Assembly (NCBI GenBank): GCA_938015795.1
Contig: CALLXA010000089.1
Coordinates: forward strand, 1 to 6,692
Direction: 5' to 3'
Source: an uncultured bacterium
GTDB lineage: Bacteria > Patescibacteriota > Dojkabacteria > SC72
Length of the DNA: 6,692 nucleotides
The position numbers were made by a program, and so were the translations under genes. Every line of letters begins with the position of its first letter. The stretch's first letter is position 1. The notes beneath the pieces were generated by a model. That model was not told the DNA's origin. It made no database searches and saw nothing but the letters and a program-made list of their open reading frames with translations. This document shows positions 1-4,880 of this stretch, piece by piece.

Positions 1-365
1 CCTGTATATACATAAGGGACTCCATTATTAGAACACCATCCCTGAATTATAAAAGATAGAGGATCAATAGTATGTCCATGAACAACATCTGGCTTTAGTT
101 CGTTTAATACCTTGTATATCCTGTTGATTTTGTTTACAGTTGGAGAATATATTCTCACTCCATCTTTAACATCTGTAGATTTTAAAGTACGAACCATTAA
201 TTCTGATTCAATATGATCTTTTTTAATACTGTATTCAATATCTGGACACAACATCCAAACCTCATTCTCAGTATTACCAGCCATATACCTTGCTAATTCC
301 CAAGCAACTCTAGAATCTCCTCCTGCAGCAATTTCTGAATATGGGCATGTATATACTATTTTCAT
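1..365 (-). CDS. Glycosyltransferase family 4-like protein, N-terminal part (runs off the left edge)
   Basis: The ATG is the reverse complement of 363-365, and 121 codons are open to the window edge. The protein starts MKIVYTCPYSEIAAGGDSRV and continues AWELARYMAG, then NEVWMLCP, and later LKPDVVHGHTIDPLSF and GVPYVYTG. A basic beta strand, a GG-containing loop followed by a helix, and a 'KPDVVHxH' strand are the usual N-terminal Rossmann half of GT-B fold glycosyltransferases of the GT4 type, which move a sugar from a nucleotide-sugar donor to a glycan or lipid acceptor at the cytoplasmic membrane face. The donor-binding C-terminal half (EX7E region) is outside the window, so donor and acceptor cannot be named. 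It is transcribed divergently from the M16 peptidase gene. No Shine-Dalgarno sequence precedes the start; a -10-like box sits 7 nt upstream. The GT4 assignment is fairly sure, the substrate unknown. Confidence 0.82.
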   Translation of the reverse strand, partial: MKIVYTCPYSEIAAGGDSRVAWELARYMAGNTENEVWMLCPDIEYSIKKDHIESELMVRTLKSTDVKDGVRIYSPTVNKINRIYKVLNELKPDVVHGHTIDPLSFIIQGWCSNNGVPYVYT

Positions 366-372
366 AACATTA

Positions 373-378
373 AATATA
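373..378 (-). promoter_or_regulatory. Putative leaderless -10 box of the glycosyltransferase gene
   Basis: Read on the minus strand, TATATT is followed by seven bases (TAATGTT) and then the ATG. That places the expected transcription start on or next to the start codon. The same geometry occurs before the U32 gene. No convincing -35 is seen, and the AT-rich context makes chance matches likely. Confidence 0.4.
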
Positions 379-452
379 TATCACATATGTTTTTCAAAAG
401 GAAATTCATAACTGAGGTTCCTAAAAACTACTTAATTATGAGATAATTGACA

Positions 453-458
453 TATAAA
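453..458 (+). promoter_or_regulatory. Weak -10-like box before the M16 peptidase gene
   Basis: TATAAA lies 27 nt before the ATG at 486. No good -35 hexamer is found at 16-18 nt, although a TTGACA-like string directly abuts the box, which is the wrong spacing for the same promoter. The 120-nt divergent region 366-485 must hold promoters for both flanking genes. This is the best candidate for the rightward one. Confidence 0.25.
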
Positions 459-485
459 TAACAAATCATTAAACAATCAAACTAT

Positions 486-1856
486 ATGAAATTACTTTCA
501 CAATTCGAAAACAAGTACAACAACATTACATACAAACTATATCAATTAGATAATGGTATAAAGTTTTTACATCTTGTAAACCCAGCAACAATAGATACAG
601 ACTTTGCAATAATAGTAAAAGCAGGAAGTGCTTTTGAAGAGAAAGAAAATGTTCCAAAGGGAACAGCACACTTCTTAGAACATATGATTTTAAATCCAAA
701 TTCTACATTTAAAAATAGGGAAGAAATCGATCGTTTTGAACAAGGAAATAGTCAAAAAGCAGGATTAGATATGAATGCATATACTAGTAGAAAAAACATA
801 TATTTTGTTGGACATACAAATGAAAAAGGAACTGATCGCTTACTTGAAAGAATTGATAGTTTAATACAATTTCCAAAAGATATATTTAAAAAACATATGA
901 AAAAAGAGTGTGCTGTAATTATTGCTGAAAAAAGTAGAAAACAAAAAAAAGATAAGGATCCATATCTTCTTTCTTTAGAATTTCTTTTTAAAGATCCTTT
1001 ACCCGAATTCACGGGTGATGTTTTAGGAGAAATAGAAGATATTAAAAAGATAAAGATTGAAGATTTAGAAAAATATTTTAAAAATAGAATTAAAACAGGA
1101 AATACAGTGTTTGCATTACAAACAGAAAAAGATATTACAATTGAAATGGAAAAAAGATTAGAAAAAATATCTAAATATTTTGAAAAAGGAGAATCAGATC
1201 TTTTTAGAAAAATTTCATTAAAAAATGAATACCGAATAGGGACTTTTACTGATGAAAGAGCTAACGGATTTTTCTTTTCATTAATATATTTTAAAAAAGA
1301 ACCTGTTAAATATGATTATAAAGATTTAGCACTCTCCAAACTATCTAACAATTTAATTAGTTGGTTAGCATTTAACAAATTAAGAGAAGAGATGGGTTTA
1401 ATCTATGACTTCTCAGGCTTTAATACATCTTCAACTTCATATGAATATTCAATAAATGGTTTTAAGTTTACTACAGAAAATCAAAAGATTACCAAAATGT
1501 TAAAAGAATTAGACAATTTAATGTATGTAGAATCCTTTAAATTCTTGAAAACAGAACAGGGTCGAGAATGGTTCGATGATGCAATGAGTAATTACATATA
1601 TCCTAGAACAACAAAATTTGATCCTGAGATAGCTGAAAATTCAGTAGTTTCTTTGTTAGAGGGTAATGAGATATATAATCATAATTTGTTTGTAGATGAA
1701 ATGAAAAAAATAACACTCTCAGATATAGAGAGATATTTAAAAAGATTTCTTAAAATACCTCCTCATATATGGATGGAATCTGATATGTCTGATATTGATA
1801 TGAGAAAGATTGTAAAAAAATCTCCATTAGGAAAGAGGTATAACAATGTCATTTAA
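486..1856 (+). CDS. M16 family zinc peptidase (insulinase/processing-peptidase type)
   Basis: This 456-residue protein is about the usual size of a single two-lobed bacterial M16B subunit. The inverted zinc motif HXXEH is intact as HFLEH (H62, E65, H66), preceded by the typical GTAHFLEHM context and followed by NAYT at 97-100. The distal zinc-ligand glutamate is expected about 75 residues on, and E141 in 'KKECAVIIAE' fits (E148 is the second conserved acid). In the second lobe, 'LREEMGLIYDFSGF' at about residues 298-311 matches the Arg/Tyr region conserved in the family's C-terminal half. All catalytic residues seem present, so it should be an active metallopeptidase degrading or trimming peptides. 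No signal peptide is visible, so a cytoplasmic location is inferred. The ATG is the first in frame, in an AT-rich region without a Shine-Dalgarno sequence. The stop lies within a few bases of an ATG that may belong to the next gene. Confidence 0.93.
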   Translation: MKLLSQFENKYNNITYKLYQLDNGIKFLHLVNPATIDTDFAIIVKAGSAFEEKENVPKGTAHFLEHMILNPNSTFKNREEIDRFEQGNSQKAGLDMNAYTSRKNIYFVGHTNEKGTDRLLERIDSLIQFPKDIFKKHMKKECAVIIAEKSRKQKKDKDPYLLSLEFLFKDPLPEFTGDVLGEIEDIKKIKIEDLEKYFKNRIKTGNTVFALQTEKDITIEMEKRLEKISKYFEKGESDLFRKISLKNEYRIGTFTDERANGFFFSLIYFKKEPVKYDYKDLALSKLSNNLISWLAFNKLREEMGLIYDFSGFNTSSTSYEYSINGFKFTTENQKITKMLKELDNLMYVESFKFLKTEQGREWFDDAMSNYIYPRTTKFDPEIAENSVVSLLEGNEIYNHNLFVDEMKKITLSDIERYLKRFLKIPPHIWMESDMSDIDMRKIVKKSPLGKRYNNVI

Positions 1857-1918
1857 AATATATCAAACGTCTTTATAAATTCTTTGAAATCTTTTTTAAC
1901 TTTGTTAATATATGTGAC
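1834..1918 (+). other. Possible true 5' end of the acyltransferase gene, out of frame by one base
   Basis: An ATG at 1846 overlaps the end of the peptidase gene by 11 nt and is preceded at 7-nt spacing by AAGAGG (1833-1838), the clearest Shine-Dalgarno sequence in the window. As read, its frame gives only MSFKIYQTSL before TAA. The acyltransferase frame itself is open from 1844 with no ATG. Dropping one A from the AAAA run at 1855-1858 would join MSFK to that open frame and add about 27 residues before the TTG at 1919. This could be a natural frameshift, a sequence error or coincidence. Confidence 0.3.
1884..1911 (+). promoter_or_regulatory. Weak promoter-like pair in front of the TTG start of the acyltransferase gene
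   Basis: TTGAAA (1884-1889), a 16-nt spacer and TAATAT (1906-1911) lie exactly 7 nt before the TTG at 1919. The -35 matches consensus at five of six bases and the -10 at four of six. If real, this would produce a leaderless transcript beginning with UUG, which is an uncommon arrangement. It competes with the idea that translation begins at the ATG at 1846. Confidence 0.22.
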
Positions 1919-2581
1919 TTGGAAAATAACAAAAAATTACTAAAACCTAAACTTCTTCGATGGTTATCTAGATTAATATTAAAGATATACATATTAATTT
2001 TCTTAAGATTAAAGCTAAATGTTAAATACAAACTTCCCAAAGGACCTAAGATATTTGCTGTAAACCATCCAACAACAACAGACCCTTTCTTAATATATGC
2101 AACATATCCCAATGCTAAAATGCTAATTAGTGAAGATGTTTTTAAAATAAAGATATTAGGATGGATATTTAAAAAATTAGGACATATACCAACATCTAAG
2201 GATAAAGGATTAGAAGCATACAACAAAGCAAAAGAAGAAATATTAAATGGATATAGTCTAATTATCTTTCCAGAAGGATATCTTAGTAAAAAAACACATA
2301 CTCTTAACGATATGAAAACAGGTGTTGTTAGGTTGGCATTAGAAACAGATACTCCAATCATACCAATAGGGGTAAGTATTGAAGATAAAGGTATTAAACA
2401 TTTCAATATTAGAGTTACAAAGAAATTACATTTGAGAAGTCAATGGTATATGAGAGGTAAATACATTATAAATGTTGGTAAAAGTATGAAGTTGAAAGGT
2501 AATTCACATAATAAAGAATATGTAAAAAAGAAAAGCATATACCTGCAACAGGAAATACAAAAGCTATGCAGAAAGAAATAA
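1919..2581 (+). CDS. plsC: PlsC-like lysophospholipid acyltransferase (1-acyl-glycerol-3-phosphate acyltransferase family)
   Basis: The protein of about 220 residues has the two hallmark motifs of the LPLAT/PlsC family. Motif I is NHPTTTD, giving HX4D with H50 and D55. Motif III is FPEG at 117-120. 'GVVRLALETDTPIIPIGV' at 135-152 corresponds to the conserved proline strand (motif IV). A hydrophobic, lysine-rich N-terminal stretch (about 13-34) probably anchors it to the inner face of the membrane. Family members transfer an acyl chain to lysophosphatidic acid, giving phosphatidic acid; the acceptor here is inferred. The start is uncertain. TTG 1919 is the first standard start in this frame, has no Shine-Dalgarno sequence, and the frame stays open 75 nt further upstream. 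It follows the M16 gene by 62 nt on the same strand. The gene ends in TAA inside an 8-bp inverted repeat. Family call is sure; start and exact substrate are not. Confidence 0.9.
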   Translation: MENNKKLLKPKLLRWLSRLILKIYILIFLRLKLNVKYKLPKGPKIFAVNHPTTTDPFLIYATYPNAKMLISEDVFKIKILGWIFKKLGHIPTSKDKGLEAYNKAKEEILNGYSLIIFPEGYLSKKTHTLNDMKTGVVRLALETDTPIIPIGVSIEDKGIKHFNIRVTKKLHLRSQWYMRGKYIINVGKSMKLKGNSHNKEYVKKKSIYLQQEIQKLCRKK

Positions 2582-2602
2582 TCTTTTGATAAACAAAGAT
2601 TA
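2579..2602 (+). repeat. Inverted repeat at the end of the acyltransferase gene
   Basis: TAATCTTT (2579-2586) and AAAGATTA (2595-2602) are perfect 8-bp complements around an 8-nt loop and include the stop codon. The stem is AT-rich and no T-run follows, so it is at best a weak terminator or an mRNA 3'-end stem. It lies immediately before the hsp20 promoter. Confidence 0.4.
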
Positions 2603-2606
2603 ACAC

Positions 2607-2635
2607 TTGACACGATTAGCACTCGGTGGTACTAT
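2607..2635 (+). promoter_or_regulatory. Sigma70-type promoter of hsp20
   Basis: A perfect -35 TTGACA (2607-2612) is followed by a 17-nt spacer and the -10 TACTAT (2630-2635). The expected start of transcription is near 2642, leaving a leader of about 43 nt before the ATG at 2685. The spacer and -10 are overlapped by a CIRCE-like operator. Confidence 0.75.
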
Positions 2636-2642
2636 TTGCTAA
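2616..2642 (+). promoter_or_regulatory. CIRCE-like operator (HrcA site) over the hsp20 promoter
   Basis: The CIRCE consensus is TTAGCACTC-N9-GAGTGCTAA. Here the left arm TTAGCACTC (2616-2624) is exact, the spacer is exactly 9 nt, and the right arm ATTTGCTAA (2634-2642) matches six of nine bases. The degenerate part of the right arm coincides with the -10 hexamer, so promoter needs may explain the mismatches. Placement between -35 and +1 is where HrcA binding would block polymerase. HrcA is the heat-sensitive repressor of class I heat-shock genes; its gene is not in this window. The arm match, spacing and downstream Hsp20 gene agree well. Confidence 0.8.
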
Positions 2643-2657
2643 TGAGTAATACTCATT
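2641..2657 (+). repeat. Hairpin at the 5' end of the hsp20 leader
   Basis: AATGAGT (2641-2647) and ACTCATT (2651-2657) are perfect 7-bp complements with a 3-nt AAT loop, beginning at about the predicted transcription start. It could stabilise the 5' end of the mRNA or act as a second operator. It does not cover the start codon, so a classical thermometer that masks the ribosome site is not supported by this hairpin alone. Confidence 0.5.
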
Positions 2658-2684
2658 TATTTAAATTTTTATCTATATATAATT

Positions 2685-3131
2685 ATGAAAATAATAAAAA
2701 GAGATAACAATGCAAATAATGCAGTATATACACCAGTTAGATCAATCTTTGACGATTTCTTTACACTACCTTCCATAATCGAAGATTCATATTTTGATTC
2801 TTCTTTTAGAAATATATCCGCAGATATGTGGGAAGAGAAAGATGCAGTATTTGTTAAGATGGCAATTCCAGGAGTTAAAGAGGAAGACTTAAAGGTAACT
2901 GTAGAAAATGACTTCATAACAATTTCTGCAAATACAAAGAAGGAAGAGAAAGATGAGAACGACAAGAAATATTACTACAAAAGTATGTCATCTTCTTTCC
3001 AACAAACCTTTAACCTACCTTGCAAAGTAGATGTCGATAGCTCAGAAGCAAGATTAGAAAACGGTGTTGTAACAATTAAATTACCAAAATCTAAAGAACA
3101 AATTGCAAGAGAAGTTAAAATTGTTAAATAA
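2685..3131 (+). CDS. hsp20: Small heat shock protein, Hsp20/alpha-crystallin family
   Basis: This 148-residue protein has the order typical of bacterial small heat shock proteins. A variable N-terminal arm (1-43) includes 'VRSIFDDFF'. The alpha-crystallin domain begins around 'ISADMWEEKDAVFVKMAIPGVKEEDLKV' and ends with the diagnostic 'ARLENGVVTIKLPK' (122-135). A short tail 'REVKIVK' holds an I/V-X-I/V-like anchor. Such proteins form oligomers in the cytoplasm that hold unfolding proteins for ATP-dependent chaperones. Its own promoter with a CIRCE-like operator and the strong terminator after the gene show a single-gene, heat-inducible transcript. No Shine-Dalgarno sequence is seen; the bases before the ATG are nearly all A and T. 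It is full length with nothing missing. Confidence 0.96.
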   Translation: MKIIKRDNNANNAVYTPVRSIFDDFFTLPSIIEDSYFDSSFRNISADMWEEKDAVFVKMAIPGVKEEDLKVTVENDFITISANTKKEEKDENDKKYYYKSMSSSFQQTFNLPCKVDVDSSEARLENGVVTIKLPKSKEQIAREVKIVK

Positions 3132-3152
3132 TTGATCTTGCAACAATAAGAG

Positions 3153-3185
3153 AAGGGGGGATAGTATCCCCCTTTTTTGTTTTGT
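3153..3185 (+). terminator. Strong intrinsic terminator after hsp20
   Basis: A GC-rich stem pairs AAGGGGGGAT (3153-3162) with ATCCCCCTTT (3166-3175) around an AGT loop, including one G-U pair. It runs into TTTTTT-G-TTTT. It lies 21 nt past the stop. Read from the minus strand the stem is intact but followed by TTCTCTT, a poor U-tract, so it may only weakly stop transcripts of the convergent gene at 3257-3607. Confidence 0.93.
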
Positions 3186-3256
3186 TTCCTTTTACAAAAA
3201 AGATATAAAGATATACACTTAATAATCTAAGATATCAGTAGTTTCACAATGCCTAA

Positions 3257-3607
3257 TCAAAGAGCCCCTCTATCAATAGCTATAATCTCTAAATATTTCT
3301 CAAATGTAAATTTATCAAAATCTACTCTGTGTTCTCTAATTGCAGATGTATCATATGGATGCTCTCTATCATAATAATTGTCATCATCAATTGATGATAA
3401 ACCATCTCTTATAGACAATTTTACTATATTTAAAAGATTCTCGACTTCTTCGTATCCACCAACAATGGAAATTAAAGAAGTTATTCTTGGATCATCACTC
3501 ATTAAAATCTTTTCCTTTATTTCAGCATCATGCAAACCATTTTCTAAATCAGATAAAATCATATCTTTCTCATCTGTTATAGAACTTTTCTCTGTTTCTT
3601 GCATCAT
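3257..3607 (-). CDS. Hypothetical small acidic protein
   Basis: I do not recognise this 116-residue protein. It is rich in Asp and Glu, appears mostly helical and has no signal peptide, membrane segment, cysteine or metal motif. Its middle contains 'DDPRITSLISIVGGYEEVENLLNIVKLSIRDG' (about 38-69), amphipathic and possibly a helical interaction surface. The end is 'FDKFTFEKYLEIIAIDRGAL'. It is chosen over the overlapping plus-strand frame because its composition is that of a soluble protein while the other is Ser/Ile/Phe-rich. Two adjacent ATGs (3605-3607 and 3602-3604) could start it. It is the only gene here ending in TGA. It is divergent from the CsoR-type regulator gene, 102 nt between starts, and converges on hsp20. 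A link to the regulator is possible but unproven. Confidence 0.65.
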   Translation of the reverse strand: MMQETEKSSITDEKDMILSDLENGLHDAEIKEKILMSDDPRITSLISIVGGYEEVENLLNIVKLSIRDGLSSIDDDNYYDREHPYDTSAIREHRVDFDKFTFEKYLEIIAIDRGAL

Positions 3608-3612
3608 ATTTA

Positions 3613-3631
3613 ATTGTAAAATATTACTATA
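3613..3631 (-). promoter_or_regulatory. Candidate -10 boxes of the hypothetical gene
   Basis: On the minus strand TATAGT (3626-3631) lies 18 nt before the first ATG, and TACAAT (3613-3618) lies 5 nt before the first and 8 nt before the second ATG. The latter would give a leaderless message starting at the second ATG. No convincing -35 accompanies either box. Confidence 0.25.
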
Positions 3632-3669
3632 AGGTAATCACATCACAAATATTAAAACATTCAATATTA

Positions 3670-3698
3670 TTGACAAGCACAACCGCAGATACTATACT
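3670..3698 (+). promoter_or_regulatory. Consensus-like sigma70 promoter of the CsoR-type regulator and thioredoxin unit
   Basis: TTGACA (3670-3675), a 17-nt spacer and TATACT (3693-3698) form the best-matching promoter in the window: six of six bases at -35 and five of six at -10. Transcription should start near 3705, leaving a leader of only about 5 nt before the ATG at 3710. A GGAG at 3699-3702 would lie upstream of the start and so would not serve as a ribosome site. A near-palindrome overlaps the -10 and +1. Confidence 0.85.
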
Positions 3699-3708
3699 GG
3701 AGTACAGT
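3691..3708 (+). promoter_or_regulatory. Putative autoregulatory operator of the CsoR/RcnR-family regulator
   Basis: ACTATACTGGAGTACAGT is an inverted repeat with 8-bp arms, seven of eight positions paired, separated by GG. It covers the -10 and transcription start of the regulator's own promoter. Members of this repressor family bind inverted TACT...AGTA half-sites with a G/C tract between them (RcnR operators are of the form TACT-G6-N-AGTA). Here the half-sites are the same but the G tract is only two bases. Binding by the adjacent gene product is inference from position and sequence type. Confidence 0.6.
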
Positions 3709-3709
3709 T

Positions 3710-3952
3710 ATGAATAAAGAATTACAAAAAGATTTAAAAAACAGAATCGCTAAGATAAAAGGACAAGTAGAGGGCATAGATAAGATGCTTTCTGAAGAAA
3801 GAAATTGCTTAGAAATAGTCCAACAAATATCTGCAGTCGATTCAGCCTTAAATAAGGTGAGTATGAAAATTCTTAAAACAGAGATATCTACATGTTCTAA
3901 AGATAGTGAAAAAATAGAAAAAATCTTAAATACGATATTCAAATTAAATTAA
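3710..3952 (+). CDS. CsoR/RcnR/FrmR/CstR-family (DUF156) repressor with a Cys-Glu-Cys sensor site
   Basis: An 80-residue all-helical protein matches the family pattern: 'LKNRIAKIKGQVEGIDKMLSEERNCLEIVQQISAVDSALNKV' (9-50), then the second helix 'SMKILKTEISTC'. These proteins form tetramers that release DNA when the first-helix Cys and second-helix residues bind metal or react with thiol modifiers. C33 and C62 are both present, 29 residues apart as in CsoR and CstR. The residue four before the second Cys, His in copper sensors, is Glu (E58). That argues against Cu(I) sensing and for a persulfide/thiol-reactive (CstR-like) role or another metal; this is inference. It has a strong promoter with an overlapping inverted repeat, probably its own operator. 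It ends 14 nt before the thioredoxin gene, with no terminator between, so they are likely co-transcribed. Confidence 0.92.
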   Translation: MNKELQKDLKNRIAKIKGQVEGIDKMLSEERNCLEIVQQISAVDSALNKVSMKILKTEISTCSKDSEKIEKILNTIFKLN

Positions 3953-3966
3953 TAATAAAAAATCAT

Positions 3967-4275
3967 ATGAAAGAAGTAACATTAACCGATGCAAATTTTC
4001 AAGAAGAAACATCTTCAGGATTAACACTTGTAGATTTTTGGGCACCATGGTGTAGTCCTTGTAGAATGTTAGGTCCAGTTATTGAAGAAATAGCCGAAGA
4101 GGTAGATATAAAGGTTGGAAAATTAAATGTAGATGAAAATCCACAAATTTCTGCAACTTTTGGAATTATGAGTATACCTACAGTTATATTATTAAAAGAT
4201 GGTAAACAGGTTGAGACATTAATAGGTGTCAGACCAAAACAAGACTATCTTGATGTAATTGAAAGCAATAAATAA
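3967..4275 (+). CDS. trxA: Thioredoxin with a CSPC active site
   Basis: A 102-residue single thioredoxin domain of normal length (E. coli Trx is about 108). The active site is 'VDFWAPWCSPCRMLGP', giving W28-C29-S30-P31-C32, with the buried Asp at 23 and the cis-proline loop 'SIPTV' at P71. It reduces protein disulfides or persulfides in the cytoplasm using electrons from a thioredoxin reductase, which is not in this window. The CSPC dipeptide instead of CGPC is a variant that may shift redox potential or partner choice. The ATG follows the regulator gene by 14 nt with no Shine-Dalgarno sequence or clear separate promoter. Its position after a Cys-based repressor suggests induction by thiol or sulfur stress. 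Identity is certain; physiological partner is not. Confidence 0.97.
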   Translation: MKEVTLTDANFQEETSSGLTLVDFWAPWCSPCRMLGPVIEEIAEEVDIKVGKLNVDENPQISATFGIMSIPTVILLKDGKQVETLIGVRPKQDYLDVIESNK

Positions 4276-4329
4276 TCTTCTATTTTGTAAATATGATATA
4301 TTTATAAAATAAAGTTATCACATATAAAA

Positions 4330-4857
4330 ATGTATCTTTCAAACAAGACAATAAAGAAATATCTTAAAAAAGGTAAGATTTTGGTAAGTGGAAATGAAGC
4401 CACTGTTGAGACAATAGGCATATCTGCACATTTGGGGAAAGAAATACTTGTACCATTAGAAAATCAAACCGCTGATCTTTCAAACCATATAGATATCAAA
4501 TACAACAAGTATGATATTAGTGAAAAAGAATACATATTAAAACCAAATGACTTCATACTTGGTTCTACAAAAGAAAGTATTAAAACAGATAAAAGTTTAA
4601 TAACATTCATAGATGGAAGAAGTACCTTAGCTAGATTAGGTATGTCTATACATATCTCTTCCCATGTTTTAGATGGACTACCTTTCTCTCAAGAAAATTC
4701 TGTTTTAGAAATAAAGAATATGGGTAACTGTAATATAATAATAAGAGCAGGAGATAGAGTGGGTACATATGTATTTGCAAAGCTAACAGAATCTATCGAA
4801 GGAGAGAAAGTGAGTGCATATACAAATCAAAATGGTGTAACACCTCCAAAAATATAG
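4330..4857 (+). CDS. dcd: dCTP deaminase/dUTPase-family protein
   Basis: This 175-residue protein has the trimeric Dcd/Dut fold signature. 'GRSTLARLG' at 96-104 provides the Ser (S98) and Arg (R102) equivalent to S111 and R115 of E. coli dCTP deaminase. 'SVLEIKNMG' provides E127, in the place of the deaminase catalytic Glu (E138). 'IIIRAGDRVGTYVF' (136-149) is the motif before the C-terminal arm, and 'NQNGV' near the end resembles the substrate-closing tail. The N-terminus 'MYLSNKTIKKYLKKGKI' fits Dcd proteins, but the usual 'SYDLRLG' is only 'SAHLGKE'. It likely makes dUTP from dCTP, or hydrolyses dUTP/dCTP to keep uracil out of DNA and feed dTMP synthesis. Presence of the Glu favours deaminase activity. 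A TATAAA at 4303-4308 is a weak promoter candidate. It ends in TAG, 20 nt before the U32 gene. Confidence 0.85.
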   Translation: MYLSNKTIKKYLKKGKILVSGNEATVETIGISAHLGKEILVPLENQTADLSNHIDIKYNKYDISEKEYILKPNDFILGSTKESIKTDKSLITFIDGRSTLARLGMSIHISSHVLDGLPFSQENSVLEIKNMGNCNIIIRAGDRVGTYVFAKLTESIEGEKVSAYTNQNGVTPPKI

Positions 4858-4859
4858 AG

Positions 4860-4880
4860 CATGATATAATCCATATCATG
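4860..4880 (+). promoter_or_regulatory. Extended -10 leaderless promoter embedded in a perfect palindrome at the U32 gene start
   Basis: TGATATAAT (4862-4870) is an exact extended -10 (TGn-TATAAT), and seven bases separate it from the ATG at 4878, so transcription should begin on or beside the start codon. The box lies in a perfect inverted repeat CATGATAT (4860-4867), AATCC loop, ATATCATG (4873-4880), whose right arm contains the ATG itself. As DNA it could be an operator. If the gene is also read from upstream as an mRNA, the stem would bury the start codon. Confidence 0.6.

Noticed and set aside
752..1012. Minus-strand open frame of 86 codons inside the M16 peptidase gene
   Set aside because: It is antisense to the zinc-motif region of a well supported gene, is Phe/Ser/Cys-rich as expected of a shadow frame, and has no start signals.
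1873..2406. Minus-strand open frame of 177 codons opposite the acyltransferase gene
   Set aside because: The plus strand carries intact HX4D and FPEG motifs in the same region. The antisense product is a low-complexity Ile/Leu/Ser-rich shadow.
3251..3259. Possible UGA recoding (Gly or Trp) because the hypothetical gene's TGA could be read through to a further TAG
   Set aside because: The recognised families here are complete without in-frame TGA and use GGN and TGG normally. A genome reading UGA as Gly would show many in-frame TGAs.
3378..3632. Plus-strand open frame of 84 codons opposite the hypothetical gene
   Set aside because: Ser/Ile/Phe-rich composition is typical of a shadow, and it lacks promoter or ribosome-site signals. 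The minus-strand frame is longer and protein-like.
4834..4844. GGTGT-A-ACACC inverted repeat
   Set aside because: It is short, lies inside the dcd reading frame and has a one-base loop that cannot form an RNA hairpin; probably chance.
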